Below, piece by piece: positions 7,461 through 16,804 of a DNA stretch of 41,734 bases (position 1 is the stretch's first letter; each line of letters begins with the position of its first letter). The translations under genes and the position numbers were made by a program. Under the pieces are notes generated by a model that worked only from the letters and a program-made list of their open reading frames with translations, had not been told where the DNA came from and did not search any database. This DNA is from an uncultured Loktanella sp. GTDB lineage: Bacteria; Pseudomonadota; Alphaproteobacteria; Rhodobacterales; Rhodobacteraceae. The DNA lies in contig CAKZNT010000019.1 in the NCBI GenBank assembly GCA_937132065.1, forward strand, positions 1-41,734. The letters are read 5' to 3'.

Positions 7461-9089
7461 ATGTCGGGTGCTCCCTTGAAGAAACTTTTGTCACTTGAGC
7501 GATACAGCGTTCTAATTGCCGTCGCTATATTGACCGTTATCACCCTGATCGGATCGTTTTGGTCGGGCTGGATGTTCTTTTTCTTTCTGGTCTTTGCGGC
7601 GTTTACCGCGCTTGGATTGCGCGACATTTCACAAGATCACCATGCGATCCTGCGTAACTATCCGTTGCTTGGCCATATCCGGTATATGTTCGAGACAATC
7701 CGTCCCGAAATCCGCCAGTATCTGATCGAGGGCGATAAGGATGAGCAGCCGTTTAGCCGCGAAACCCGTTCCTTGGTCTATCAGCGCGCCAAAGGTGTCG
7801 AAGACAAGCGCCCGTTTGGCACACAAGAAAAGGTGTATGAGGCGGGCTACTCTTGGTTGACCCATTCGGTCGCGCCGGTTCACTTCAAGGACTTTGATTT
7901 TCGTGTGCGCGTTGGCGGCCCGAAATGTATGCAACCCTACGAGGCCTCGCTTTACAACATTTCGGCCATGTCATTTGGTGCGCTTTCGGCGAACGCAATT
8001 TCCGCGTTGAACAAGGGTGCAAAGATGGGTGGATTTGCCCATGACACTGGCGAGGGTGGCATTAGCCGTTATCACCGCGAGGGCGGTGGCGATCTGATTT
8101 ATGAAATCGGTTCCGGATATTTTGGTTGTCGCAACGAGGACGGCACATTTTCCCCCGAAAAATTCGCGGTTCAGGCCAAGGCCGATCAGGTGAAAATGAT
8201 CGAGGTGAAGTTGAGCCAAGGTGCAAAACCTGGTCACGGCGGGATGCTGCCCGCGTCCAAAATCTCCAAGGAAATTGCCGAAGCGCGCGATATTCCGATG
8301 GGTCAGGATTGCGAGTCGCCTGCGGCGCACTCCGCGTTTTCGACTCCGATCGAGTTCTGCGAGTTCTTAGGGCAGTTGCGCACTTTGTCAGGCGGCAAAC
8401 CTGTCGGTTTCAAGCTCTGCATCGGCCACCGCCGCGAGTTTTTGTGCATGGTTAAGGCGATGCTGAAAACGGGTATTGTGCCCGACTTTATCGTCGTTGA
8501 CGGAACCGAGGGCGGCACTGGTGCGGCCCCACTGGAATTTGCAAACCACGTTGGCATGCCGATGGTCGAGGGTCTGAGTTTCGTCCATAATTCCCTGCGT
8601 GGCGCTGGTTTGCGCGACCATGTGCGCATCGGTGCAGCAGGGAAGCTGGTGTCCGCCTTTGATATTGCCCGCGCCATGTCGCTGGGCGCAGATTGGTGCA
8701 ATTCGGCCCGCGGCTATATGTTTGCGATTGGCTGCATTCAGGCGCAGGCCTGCCACACAAACCATTGCCCCGTTGGTGTCGCAACCCAAGACCCACTGCG
8801 CCAGCGCGCCCTGAATGTAGACGACAAAAGCCATCGTGTTGCTCGTTTCCACGCCAACACAATGAAGGCCTTGGGCGAAATGGCAGGCGCGGCGGGCTTG
8901 AACAACCCGCGTCACTTCTTGCCTTACCACTTCATGTCACGAAAGGCGGATGGCCAGTTGATCGAGGGCCAAGAGGCCTACCCGTATCTGCCGATGGGAT
9001 TTCTGCTGACCGAAGATGGCGGCGATTATGGGTATCGCAGCCGCTGGAACCGCGCGACAGCCGAGAGCTTTAACGCTGTGCCGCTGTAA
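7461..9089 (+). CDS. FMN-binding glutamate synthase family protein
   Basis: A 542-residue membrane-anchored relative of the glutamate synthase large-subunit synthase domain. Two hydrophobic helices lie near residues 16-52. The body has the FMN barrel segments YNISAMSFGALS, GEGGIS, KPGHGG and VVDGTEGGTGAAP, and the cluster CIQAQACHTNHCP whose three Cys should hold a 3Fe-4S centre. There is no glutaminase domain, so it is not a classical GltB. The reaction of this family is not well established; glutamate or related amino-acid metabolism is the usual guess. Its 3' end overlaps the nagA stop region by 20 bases on the opposite strand. Confidence 0.9.
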   Translation: MSGAPLKKLLSLERYSVLIAVAILTVITLIGSFWSGWMFFFFLVFAAFTALGLRDISQDHHAILRNYPLLGHIRYMFETIRPEIRQYLIEGDKDEQPFSRETRSLVYQRAKGVEDKRPFGTQEKVYEAGYSWLTHSVAPVHFKDFDFRVRVGGPKCMQPYEASLYNISAMSFGALSANAISALNKGAKMGGFAHDTGEGGISRYHREGGGDLIYEIGSGYFGCRNEDGTFSPEKFAVQAKADQVKMIEVKLSQGAKPGHGGMLPASKISKEIAEARDIPMGQDCESPAAHSAFSTPIEFCEFLGQLRTLSGGKPVGFKLCIGHRREFLCMVKAMLKTGIVPDFIVVDGTEGGTGAAPLEFANHVGMPMVEGLSFVHNSLRGAGLRDHVRIGAAGKLVSAFDIARAMSLGADWCNSARGYMFAIGCIQAQACHTNHCPVGVATQDPLRQRALNVDDKSHRVARFHANTMKALGEMAGAAGLNNPRHFLPYHFMSRKADGQLIEGQEAYPYLPMGFLLTEDGGDYGYRSRWNRATAESFNAVPL

Positions 9090-10209
9090 CGAGGCGCGCG
9101 CGCGGCAGGTCACTTGCCGTGCCGAAATTTTTATCCAGATGGATGACGTCGCTCACGCGCCGACCAACAAGCGTGGCGAGTTGTGGTAGCACCATAAGGT
9201 CTGCGGGAACCGTGATCGCCATGCGCAATGCGGCCTCAGGGCTGATCCCGACCTCTGAGATAAGCCGTGCCACGCCTTCAAGCTGGGTGACATGCGCGCC
9301 CGCAAGGCTCCCTTCTTCGTTGACCAACTCCCCGTTTTTGAGCGAAATCGTTTGGCCATAAAGATTGAAATGATCTGGCCCGCCCACGGTTGGCATCGCG
9401 TCAGACACAAGGAACATGCGATCGCTGACGGGGCGTGCGCGCAAAGCGAGGCCCAGCATTTCATCAGCAACATGAATGCCGTCACAGATCACACCAGCGT
9501 AGGCGTCCGAATTAATTGCCGCGCCGACAACGCCAGGCGCACGGTTTAGCATCGGTGACATCGCGTTGAACAAATGCGTGAAACAAGTCGCGCCCGCGTC
9601 CAGCGCCGTGCGCGTCAGCGCGGCACTGCCATCGGTATGACCAATCGAAACGATCGCCCCTGTTTGACGCAGTTTTGCGATTTGCGCAGGCGCTGCGGCC
9701 TCGGGCGCGACAGTGATCATGACGGCGATGCCCGCTGCGCGCAGTTTGGTGACCTGCGCGATTGTGCCGTCATCAAGCGGGCGAATAAACCGTGCAGCAT
9801 GTGTGCCACGCCGTGCTTCTGCGATATGCGGCCCCTCGATGTGAAGCCCTGCGATCCCGTCCATTCCCTGTGCGCCAAGAGCCGCATCGACAACCGCCGC
9901 GAGAACCTCTGGCGCATCCGTGATCACTGTGGGCAGGATCGCGACCGTGCCAAACTTGCGATGGGCCGCCGCGATTGCTGCCATGCCCTGAGCGGTCGGG
10001 TCATAGTTGAGCAACACCCCGCCGCCGCCGTTGACTTGCAGATCAACAAAGCCCGGCGTGATGATGCCTTCGACCCTTTGGCCCGTTGCACCTGCGGGCA
10101 GGGCCATTTCAGTCGCGAGAATCTTTGTATCGTCAGCAAGGACACACATGCCGCGGTGCAGCCGCTGCCCATCAAAAACCGCATCAGGGATAATCCAATG
10201 TTCCGTCAT
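9070..10209 (-). CDS. nagA: N-acetylglucosamine-6-phosphate deacetylase NagA
   Basis: A 379-residue amidohydrolase that removes acetate from GlcNAc-6-P to give GlcN-6-P. Seen: GFVDLQVNGGGG near the N-terminus, GLHIEGPHI with the catalytic/metal Glu, SIGHTDGSA, THLFNAMSP, VICDGIHV and FLVSDAMPTVGG, where the Asp acts as base. It is the last gene of the amino-sugar operon, and its ATG overlaps the ROK kinase stop by four bases. Its stop lies inside the end of the convergent glutamate-synthase-like gene. The call is secure. Confidence 0.95.
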   Translation of the reverse strand: MTEHWIIPDAVFDGQRLHRGMCVLADDTKILATEMALPAGATGQRVEGIITPGFVDLQVNGGGGVLLNYDPTAQGMAAIAAAHRKFGTVAILPTVITDAPEVLAAVVDAALGAQGMDGIAGLHIEGPHIAEARRGTHAARFIRPLDDGTIAQVTKLRAAGIAVMITVAPEAAAPAQIAKLRQTGAIVSIGHTDGSAALTRTALDAGATCFTHLFNAMSPMLNRAPGVVGAAINSDAYAGVICDGIHVADEMLGLALRARPVSDRMFLVSDAMPTVGGPDHFNLYGQTISLKNGELVNEEGSLAGAHVTQLEGVARLISEVGISPEAALRMAITVPADLMVLPQLATLVGRRVSDVIHLDKNFGTASDLPRARLVTAAQR

Positions 10210-11141
10210 TTCAATTCCCCAGTTACCGCCGCGCCATCGTCGCTACCTTGCGCCTGCCAAGCCGCAAATGCTGCCCCGCGCGCGCCGCTCGTATCGCCAC
10301 CTTCGGCCACGTGAACGCTTGCCGTCTCAAACCCGTTAAACTGTATCTGGTCAAGCTTTGCCTGCAATTCATCCGTGACATGTGGAATTTTTGACAACCC
10401 ACCCCCCAATACAACGACATCAGGGTCGCTAATCCGCGACAGGGTTTGCAAAAGCTCTGCGGTGAGGCCGAGCCAAACATCCCAGACTTTTGCCGCGCCC
10501 GCATCCATGTGTCGCTGCTCTGCGATTTCTGGCGCCGAGAGCGCGCGTCCGATCAACGCTTGCGAAAGCCGCGTCATTCCCGGCCCGGCAATGAGTGTTT
10601 CGATACACCCGAGCGCCCCACATCCACAGGTGACGATGGGCAGGTCATGCGCCGCGACCAGATGGGCGGGCGCAGACATATGCCCGTATTCGCCACTGAT
10701 TTGTCGCCCGCTTGGTTGCAATTTCCCGTCGATAGTCAGCCCGCCACCGACCCCCGTTCCCAAGATAAGCCCTGCAACGACGCGGTGACCGCGACCTGCG
10801 CCGAATATGGCCTCTGACAAAGCGAGCGCGCGGCAATCATTCATGTAGGTCACGCGCGCGCCCGCCGCTGCCATAACATCCTTGGGAAGCGGCATGCCAT
10901 TCGCGCAGATATTCGCTGTCAGCGCCAAGCCTGTCGCGGGGTTCACCAACCCTGCGGCCCCGATTCCGACAGGCATGTCGCCATGCGACTTTGCCCATTT
11001 GATTTGCTCAGCGAGTGCCGTCACAAGTGCGGGATAGTCCTTTGGTGTTGCAACCCGCTGGCGTGCGACAACATCCCAATTGCGGTCGAAGACCTGTGTT
11101 TCGATCTTTGTCCCGCCAAGGTCTATGCCCGCCGCAATCAC
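10206..11141 (-). CDS. nagK: ROK-family sugar kinase, probable N-acetylglucosamine kinase
   Basis: A 311-residue ROK kinase starting at GTG 11141. GIDLGGTKIE (5-14) is the phosphate-binding loop, LILGTGVGGG and the EYGHM segment follow, and ...IVTCGCGALGCIE holds the Cys/His zinc motif of the ROK family. The GTGA overlap with the upstream SIS gene couples translation. In this operon it should phosphorylate imported or hydrolysed GlcNAc at C6 to feed NagA; glucosamine or another hexosamine is possible. The ROK assignment is firm, substrate is from context. Confidence 0.88.
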   Translation of the reverse strand: MIAAGIDLGGTKIETQVFDRNWDVVARQRVATPKDYPALVTALAEQIKWAKSHGDMPVGIGAAGLVNPATGLALTANICANGMPLPKDVMAAAGARVTYMNDCRALALSEAIFGAGRGHRVVAGLILGTGVGGGLTIDGKLQPSGRQISGEYGHMSAPAHLVAAHDLPIVTCGCGALGCIETLIAGPGMTRLSQALIGRALSAPEIAEQRHMDAGAAKVWDVWLGLTAELLQTLSRISDPDVVVLGGGLSKIPHVTDELQAKLDQIQFNGFETASVHVAEGGDTSGARGAAFAAWQAQGSDDGAAVTGELK

Positions 11142-12214
11142 GCCTTCACCGGATATAGCTGGACGCCTGCAACAACCCGGCTAAGCGTGCCCTGCCCGAT
11201 AAACGGATCATCAACATTGAGCCCAAGTGCCGCGCACCAGATCACGCCCGCAAGCTGGGACACCACAACCGAAAGCACCGCGCCCCAAGTGTCGCCTGCA
11301 TGCATGGGCAGGGCGATGTCCCCGCCCGCGCCAACGGTAATCACCTTGGCCGCTGGAAACTGCGCCCGCAGTTCTGCGGCAAGATCGTTATCATATCGCG
11401 CCGTATCAGCATCACTGCTGAGGAACACCGTGATAAGCGTGTTGTCGTCGACAAATGATTTCGGTCCGTGCCGGAAGCCGAGGGTGCTATCCCAGAGCGC
11501 AGGGATGCGCCCCGCCGAGAGTTCCATCACCTTCAGGGCAGCTTCGCGCGCCGCATAAGTCATCGCCCCAGCGCCGACAAAAACCGCGCGTGCTGGCACA
11601 TCGGGTATCGCTGATTTCGCCGCGTCAAGGCTGGCGTTAAGTGTCGCGCTGAGCTCTGTCATTGCTTTCACTGGATCGGTTTTGTGGTCAAAAACCGCGA
11701 GCGCGGTCAGCAACATTGTCGAGAAGCTGCTCGTCATTGCGAACCCTTCATCGTGGCATGCGTCGGGCAGCAGGACGACCTTCTGCGCCCCTTTTGACAT
11801 GCGCGTTGCAAGTGCTCCGTCCTTGTTACACGTAATGTTCAATCGCGGCGCTTGGGGTGCAAGTGCATCAAGCGCATCAAGCGCGCCAATGCTCTCGGTG
11901 CTGTTGCCAGATCGCCCGAAACTGACCACGAGGGGCCGCTTGCCGTTCAAATATGCCTTGGGCCGGCTGACAAGATCAGTGGTTGCAACGGCGCGCAGAC
12001 GTGGCCCGTCGTGCCCCTCAAGCCCCGCGCAGATGATCTCGCCGATATAGGCGCTCGTTCCTGCCCCGCAAAACCAAACCTCTGTGACGTTTTGTGCCGC
12101 CACCCATTCGCGCAGGCCCGCCACATCAAGTGATTGTGCCCAGCTTGCCCATATCTCGGGTTGCGCATGAATTTCTCGCCAAGTGGCCCATTTTTGAAGG
12201 TCAGGGTTGGTCAT
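11138..12214 (-). CDS. SIS-domain sugar-phosphate deaminase/isomerase, AgaS-like
   Basis: A 358-residue double-SIS protein. The first SIS domain has VWFCGAGTSAYIG (about 46-58) and VVSFGRSGNSTES; the second has AVFVGAGAMTYAAREAALKV and the AgaS-like GFRHGPKSFVDDNTLI. AgaS proteins deaminate galactosamine-6-phosphate or act on related amino-sugar phosphates. It has four-base overlaps with genes on both sides (12211-12214 and 11138-11141). It lies next to a second SIS enzyme of the NagB-II type, so the operon has two non-identical candidates for the deamination step, possibly for GalN-6-P and GlcN-6-P. Confidence 0.85.
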   Translation of the reverse strand: MTNPDLQKWATWREIHAQPEIWASWAQSLDVAGLREWVAAQNVTEVWFCGAGTSAYIGEIICAGLEGHDGPRLRAVATTDLVSRPKAYLNGKRPLVVSFGRSGNSTESIGALDALDALAPQAPRLNITCNKDGALATRMSKGAQKVVLLPDACHDEGFAMTSSFSTMLLTALAVFDHKTDPVKAMTELSATLNASLDAAKSAIPDVPARAVFVGAGAMTYAAREAALKVMELSAGRIPALWDSTLGFRHGPKSFVDDNTLITVFLSSDADTARYDNDLAAELRAQFPAAKVITVGAGGDIALPMHAGDTWGAVLSVVVSQLAGVIWCAALGLNVDDPFIGQGTLSRVVAGVQLYPVKA

Positions 12215-13233
12215 GTCGTTTGCGTCACTTTTGAAAGAGTTTCGGGGCTGTCGGGGTCCAAGCCAAACGCGAGAGCCACATTCAAGATGATCGGATACAT
12301 CAGGTATAGTAGATATGCAGCCGCAGCGGCAGGCGTAAAGTCGACTGCCCCCGTATCAGAAGGCCGCAGCCTAATCACTGTGCCCCCAGCATCGCGAAAC
12401 CGTGCCTCGGCTGTGTCGAGGCTGGCTTGAATGTCGGGCTGCCCGGTATCGAGCATGATAATCAGCAGCGGGTTGGTCACCAGTTGCAAAGGCCCATGCA
12501 ACACCTCTGACGAGGAATAGGCTTCGGCGTGGATCGCGCAACATTCCTTGAGCTTGAGAGCAACTTCTTGCGCCGCGCCAAAGCCTGTGTCGCGCCCGAC
12601 CACATAGACGTGATCCGCACGCAGAAGCGCCGATGTGAGCGTCGCCGCCTGCGGGTGCGACTTGCCCTCAAGGGATGCCATCGCCGCGCCCGAGAGCGCC
12701 GCACGCCCCTTATAGGTCGGCTTTAGCGCCCCCAAAAGCGCCATACCTGCGGCAATCGATCCAATGACCGATTTTGTCGCAGGCACGGCCAACTCGGGGC
12801 CAGCGCCCATTTGTATCGAGAGGTCAGATGCCGCCTCGACGGCTGATCCAGATTGGTTCACCAGGGACACGACCCGCCCGCCAGCACGACGCGCTCCCTG
12901 TGCCGTGCGCACAAGGTCGTCGCTCGCACCCGACTGGGACACGATTAGCGAGACAGTATCGACCATCGCGACCCCCGCCCCGACTGAAAAGATAGAGGGT
13001 GGCAAAGACGTCATTGGCTTGCCCAATTCGCGCATGAACTCATACGACAACACGTTGGCCGCAGCATCCGATGAGCCACGCGCGACCGTGTAGATCGCCC
13101 GACAATCCAAGGCGCCTATTGCCTCAATCGCATCGGTGTAGTCACCCGTGCAGGCCGCCGCAAAGACGCCGGGCGATTGCGCGATTTCAGCCGCCATATG
13201 ACGCCCGGGCGTCTCGGCTTGTGGTATGGTCAT
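12211..13233 (-). CDS. SIS-domain glucosamine-6-phosphate deaminase, NagB-II type
   Basis: A 340-residue double-SIS protein like the isomerase half of GlmS but without the glutaminase domain, which is the NagB-II pattern. The N-terminus has HMAAEIAQSPGVF, then YTVARGSSDAAAN, SLIVSQSGASDDL, and in the second half VYVVGRDTGFGAAQEVALK and SSEVLHGPLQLV. It would convert GlcN-6-P to fructose-6-P plus ammonia. No classical nagB is in the locus, so this is the likeliest enzyme for that step. It follows the oxidoreductase gene by four bases and overlaps the AgaS-like gene by four. Confidence 0.87.
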   Translation of the reverse strand: MTIPQAETPGRHMAAEIAQSPGVFAAACTGDYTDAIEAIGALDCRAIYTVARGSSDAAANVLSYEFMRELGKPMTSLPPSIFSVGAGVAMVDTVSLIVSQSGASDDLVRTAQGARRAGGRVVSLVNQSGSAVEAASDLSIQMGAGPELAVPATKSVIGSIAAGMALLGALKPTYKGRAALSGAAMASLEGKSHPQAATLTSALLRADHVYVVGRDTGFGAAQEVALKLKECCAIHAEAYSSSEVLHGPLQLVTNPLLIIMLDTGQPDIQASLDTAEARFRDAGGTVIRLRPSDTGAVDFTPAAAAAYLLYLMYPIILNVALAFGLDPDSPETLSKVTQTT

Positions 13234-13237
13234 TGTC

Positions 13238-14380
13238 TTATTTCCTTAGAAGGTAGCTGTCGAATTTTGCCCATGTCTCGGTCAGGTCGACGATTGTGCC
13301 AGTGGTGCGCGCCTCGTCCATAGCGAGCGCGGCGAGGCCCGCCTCCAGAGCGTCAACAACGCCAACAGGAAGTGACTGAGTTTCGCCCTTTAGAAAGGCT
13401 GCGATGTCGGCAACCATCAAGTGATCCGCGCCATAATGCGCGCTCAAATGTGCGGGATCGCCTTGGGTATAGTCGTGGTCGGCAGCCGTCGTGCCATCCC
13501 GCTTGGTGACCTTTAGGTAGCCGCGCATAAAGTCGCCTTCGGCCATCCCGTGCGTGCCCATGACGCAAAAGCGGCGATGCTCGTCAGGGACGTTCAGATT
13601 GGTATGGAACGCAAGTGAAGCACCGCTTTCATAGGACAGGATCGCGGTTTGCCAGTCGATGATGTCGCCATCTGAATGGAAGGCATCCGGCACGGATTCC
13701 CAAACCGATTTCTTGACATGGAAGATATCGTTTTCCGAATTACTCGCGGGTGCGTTCTCGGGCACAAACGATCTGCGCCCGCCAAAGCTCGCGATTTTGG
13801 TGGGCCGCGATCCCGTTACCATATTGTAGATATCAAGATCGTGGCAGCATTTTTCGAGCATGAACCCGCCCGAATAATCTGTCCGCCTGCGCCAATCGCG
13901 CATGAAGAACGCACCGTGGTAAGGCCCGATATGCTCGTTTGCCTCGAGTGAGGTGATCGCTCCGAGCGTGCCATCAGCAAGGGCCGCGCGCAGGTCAACC
14001 ATGTGCTGCGAATACCGTAGCACCAATCCGACCATCACCCGATCTGTGCCGTATTTCGCGAGAAGCTCTGCAAGCGCAAATGTATCCTCGACCGTTGTTA
14101 CGACTGGCTTTTCGGTGAAAATCTGAACGCCCGCTTCAAGCCCGAGCTTGATATCTTGCAAGTGAAACACATTCGGCGAGCCGACAAAAAACAGATCGGG
14201 TTTGGTCGTGTCCAGCATCGTTTTGATGTCATCAAACCGCGGCGTTTCAACCCCGATCCGCTCTAGATGGGTGGGTTGCGGGTCAAAGTATCCCACAAAC
14301 TCGATTTCGGGCATCTGCTCTTTCATGATTGAAAGAACGTTGCCTGCCCGCAGCCCTATGCCTGATGTGACGACACGCAT
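13238..14380 (-). CDS. Gfo/Idh/MocA-family oxidoreductase
   Basis: A 380-residue NAD(P)-dependent oxidoreductase. The N-terminal Rossmann domain has a modified glycine loop (TSGIGLRAGNVL), the invariant EKP lysine motif is at TEKPVV (about residues 94-99), and the C-terminal half has the family's sheet with CCHDLDIYNM. The ATG directly abuts the stop of the ABC ATPase gene. Its substrate is unknown; by context it may oxidise or epimerise a sugar or amino sugar taken up by the adjacent transporter, or act by the glycosidase-like redox mechanism known in some members. The family call is firm, the role is not. Confidence 0.88.
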   Translation of the reverse strand: MRVVTSGIGLRAGNVLSIMKEQMPEIEFVGYFDPQPTHLERIGVETPRFDDIKTMLDTTKPDLFFVGSPNVFHLQDIKLGLEAGVQIFTEKPVVTTVEDTFALAELLAKYGTDRVMVGLVLRYSQHMVDLRAALADGTLGAITSLEANEHIGPYHGAFFMRDWRRRTDYSGGFMLEKCCHDLDIYNMVTGSRPTKIASFGGRRSFVPENAPASNSENDIFHVKKSVWESVPDAFHSDGDIIDWQTAILSYESGASLAFHTNLNVPDEHRRFCVMGTHGMAEGDFMRGYLKVTKRDGTTAADHDYTQGDPAHLSAHYGADHLMVADIAAFLKGETQSLPVGVVDALEAGLAALAMDEARTTGTIVDLTETWAKFDSYLLRK

Positions 14381-15487
14381 TTAAGCCACCAATTCCGGTG
14401 CGTTCTTGCGGCGCAGCACATTCCCGTCCTCGCCAAATACATGGCAGTCATCAACCGAAATCGAAAGCCTTGCCTGTGCGCCCTCGACCAGCTTTGCATC
14501 GCCCCCGAGGGACGCGCAAAACTTGGTTCCGTTGTCGCCGATTTCACCGTAGGTGATTGATGCCCCGCCAAGCCGCTCAAGCACGCGCACCGAAATGTCG
14601 ATGTTGCCATTGGGATCGAGTTTTACGTTTTCGGGCCGAATGCCGACTTCTACGCGGTCGCCCTTGCTGACGTTTGAACCATCAACAGGCAACACGAGTT
14701 TGGCCCCACCTTCCATCGAGACAGCAACCCCGTTGGCATCCACGCCTTCGACGGTTGCAGGCACAAGGTTCATGTTTGGCTGACCGATAAACGACGCCAC
14801 AAATTTGGTCGCGGGGTGATGGTATAGTTCCATTGGCGCGCCAAACTGTTCAACCCGTCCACCGTTCAAAACGACGATCCTGTCGGCCATGGTCATGGCT
14901 TCGATCTGGTCGTGCGTCACATAGACCATTGTTGCGTCAAGTTGGCGATGCAGCTGTGATAGCTCGACACGCATGTCCCCGCGCAAGGCAGCGTCAAGGT
15001 TAGAGAGTGGCTCGTCAAACAGGAACACCTTGGGGTTACGCACGATGGATCGCCCGATTGCGACCCGCTGTCGCTGACCACCCGAGAGTTGACCCGGCTT
15101 GAGGTCAAGCTTGTCGGTCAGTTGCAGAATACCTGCGGCCCGTTCGACCCGTTCCTTAAGGTCGTCTGCGGCCAGCTTTTGGACCCGCAGCGGAAACGCG
15201 ATGTTCTCAAAGACCGACAAATGCGGGTAAAGCGCATAGGATTGGAACACCATCGAGATGCCCCGCTCGACTGGATGCGCGCGGCTTACGTCTTCGCCGC
15301 CGATAATGATCTGGCCTGATGTCGCCTCTTCCAGCCCCGCGATAATCCGCAAGAGTGTAGATTTGCCGCAGCCCGATGGCCCGACGAAAACGACGAATTC
15401 TTTGTCTTGGATCGCAAGATCAATGTCGTGCAGCACTTTGGCCGAACCGAAAGATTTGTTGATCTGATTAAGGTCAAGTGTTGCCAC
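14381..15487 (-). CDS. ugpC: ABC transporter ATP-binding protein, UgpC/MsmX type
   Basis: A 368-residue sugar-importer ATPase starting at GTG 15487, behind AGGAGCC. Walker A GPSGCGKST (36-44), signature LSGGQ (134-138), Walker B FLFDEP (155-160) and the switch histidine in VTHDQ are intact. The C-terminal ~120 residues form the OB-fold (TOBE) domain typical of MalK/UgpC/MsmX. It powers the two permeases upstream in the same operon. It is separated from the binding-protein gene by 82 bases with a strong hairpin, which may lower its expression relative to that protein. Confidence 0.93.
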   Translation of the reverse strand: MATLDLNQINKSFGSAKVLHDIDLAIQDKEFVVFVGPSGCGKSTLLRIIAGLEEATSGQIIIGGEDVSRAHPVERGISMVFQSYALYPHLSVFENIAFPLRVQKLAADDLKERVERAAGILQLTDKLDLKPGQLSGGQRQRVAIGRSIVRNPKVFLFDEPLSNLDAALRGDMRVELSQLHRQLDATMVYVTHDQIEAMTMADRIVVLNGGRVEQFGAPMELYHHPATKFVASFIGQPNMNLVPATVEGVDANGVAVSMEGGAKLVLPVDGSNVSKGDRVEVGIRPENVKLDPNGNIDISVRVLERLGGASITYGEIGDNGTKFCASLGGDAKLVEGAQARLSISVDDCHVFGEDGNVLRRKNAPELVA

Positions 15488-15525
15488 GGGACGGCTCCTA
15501 GCGATTGAGGAAAGTTAAGAAAGTT

Positions 15526-15557
15526 GGGCGGCCCCACCCCGAAAGACAGGGCCGCCC
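15526..15557 (-). promoter_or_regulatory. Intra-operon hairpin between binding protein and ATPase
   Basis: GGGCGGCCC (15526-15534) and GGGCCGCCC (15549-15557) pair perfectly over nine bases with a 14-base loop. On the operon strand it begins 12 bases after the binding-protein stop and is followed by AACTTTCTTAACTTTCC. It is probably a 3'-end stabiliser or partial terminator that raises binding-protein level over the ATPase. Confidence 0.6.
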
Positions 15558-15569
15558 GAGGGAGGAAAC

Positions 15570-16781
15570 CTAGAGCGCGTCTGCCAGCTCTTCGCCAGCG
15601 ATTGTCACCAGATTATCCACAGTATCGTCCTGAAGGATGATGCCTTGGATCATGTTGGTGAATACCGACTGCAAGGATTTGAAGTCTTCGACAAGCGGCT
15701 CTGGGCCACCTGTTGAAATCGACGCCGTGAAGGTCGGCCAAATGCCTTCGTTGTAGTAAACTTCGGTGCGGCCAGCGGCTTCATAATCAAGGATCGGTGT
15801 GAGACCCCAAGAGCTATCCAGATCATACTGGCTATCACCAGAGGTAATCTTCTGCGCCAACTCATGAGCCAGATCTTCGTGGCCAGACCCTTTGAACACA
15901 ACGATAGAGTCGGTGATCAGGATAGAGCCGCTTTCGCCCGATGGACCATGCGGAACGGGTGCAACAAGTTGGTTGATCCCTTCGTTATGCTGCCCGTAAC
16001 CCCAAGGACCAGAGACATACATCGCGATTTTGCCGTCGTTGAAAAGGTCTTTCAACTGATCACGTTCCCAAGCGGTCGGACCCTCTTGCGCAACATCAAC
16101 GAGCTTGCCGTAGAACTCGAGCGTTTCACGTGTTTCCTTGCTATCCAGCTTTGCTTCGCCCGATGCAGGGTCGATGACCACGCCACCGTTTGAGTAGAGG
16201 TAGTTCAGGAACTGGTGCATCGTGTTGTCGAAGTCTTTGCCCGCAAGGCCAACGCCTGCCGCATCAGTGTTATCAACCACACCTTTTGCGAGCGCATACA
16301 TGTCGTCCCACGTTGCTGGTGCTGCGCATTCCTGACCAGAGGCCTCGATGAGATCACAGTTCAGATAAAGCGCCTTTGTCGAGAACGCATGTGGGTAGCC
16401 CCATGTTTCGCCAGCGATTGTGACCGTGTTCAAAACACCCGGCTGATATGGCGTTGCCGCATCAATGTTGGCTTTCACGATCAGATCGTTGTTGGCCAAC
16501 TGGCGCAATGTGCGCGAGCCCATGTAAGCGATAGAAGGAGGATCACCCGCCGCAGCAAGTGTCAGCGATTTGTCTTGGCACGTGCCCCAAGGCACAGCTT
16601 CGAGGTTGACGGTCACGCCTTCATGGTCGGCGATGAATTGGTCAACAACCGCTTGGTCAGCTTCACGCACTTCGCCACCACACATGATAAAGTGCAGGTC
16701 TTGGCTGTGGCTTTCTGCCTGTGCGGACATCGCTGTCCCTGAAAGCAGCAGCGCGCCCAATGTCATTTTTGTTAGTTTCAT
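15570..16781 (-). CDS. ABC sugar-binding periplasmic protein
   Basis: I start it at ATG 16781 behind GGGAGAAG, giving 403 residues; the longer open frame upstream is not needed. MKLTKMTLGALLLSGTAMSAQA is a Sec signal peptide cut after about residue 22. The mature part is a family-1 extracellular solute-binding protein with VPWG, a WDDMYALAKG segment, and SGPWGYGQ. It should capture an oligosaccharide, by context chitobiose or GlcNAc, and deliver it to the two permeases. It is the third gene of the operon, after both permeases, a less usual order. Confidence 0.92.
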   Translation of the reverse strand: MKLTKMTLGALLLSGTAMSAQAESHSQDLHFIMCGGEVREADQAVVDQFIADHEGVTVNLEAVPWGTCQDKSLTLAAAGDPPSIAYMGSRTLRQLANNDLIVKANIDAATPYQPGVLNTVTIAGETWGYPHAFSTKALYLNCDLIEASGQECAAPATWDDMYALAKGVVDNTDAAGVGLAGKDFDNTMHQFLNYLYSNGGVVIDPASGEAKLDSKETRETLEFYGKLVDVAQEGPTAWERDQLKDLFNDGKIAMYVSGPWGYGQHNEGINQLVAPVPHGPSGESGSILITDSIVVFKGSGHEDLAHELAQKITSGDSQYDLDSSWGLTPILDYEAAGRTEVYYNEGIWPTFTASISTGGPEPLVEDFKSLQSVFTNMIQGIILQDDTVDNLVTIAGEELADAL

Positions 16782-16804
16782 TTGGTCTTCTCCCTTGGTT
16801 ATCA

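Noticed and set aside
11138..13233. The two SIS genes as a recent tandem duplication
   Set aside because: Their sequences differ throughout and match two separate families (NagB-II and AgaS types), so they are not recent copies.
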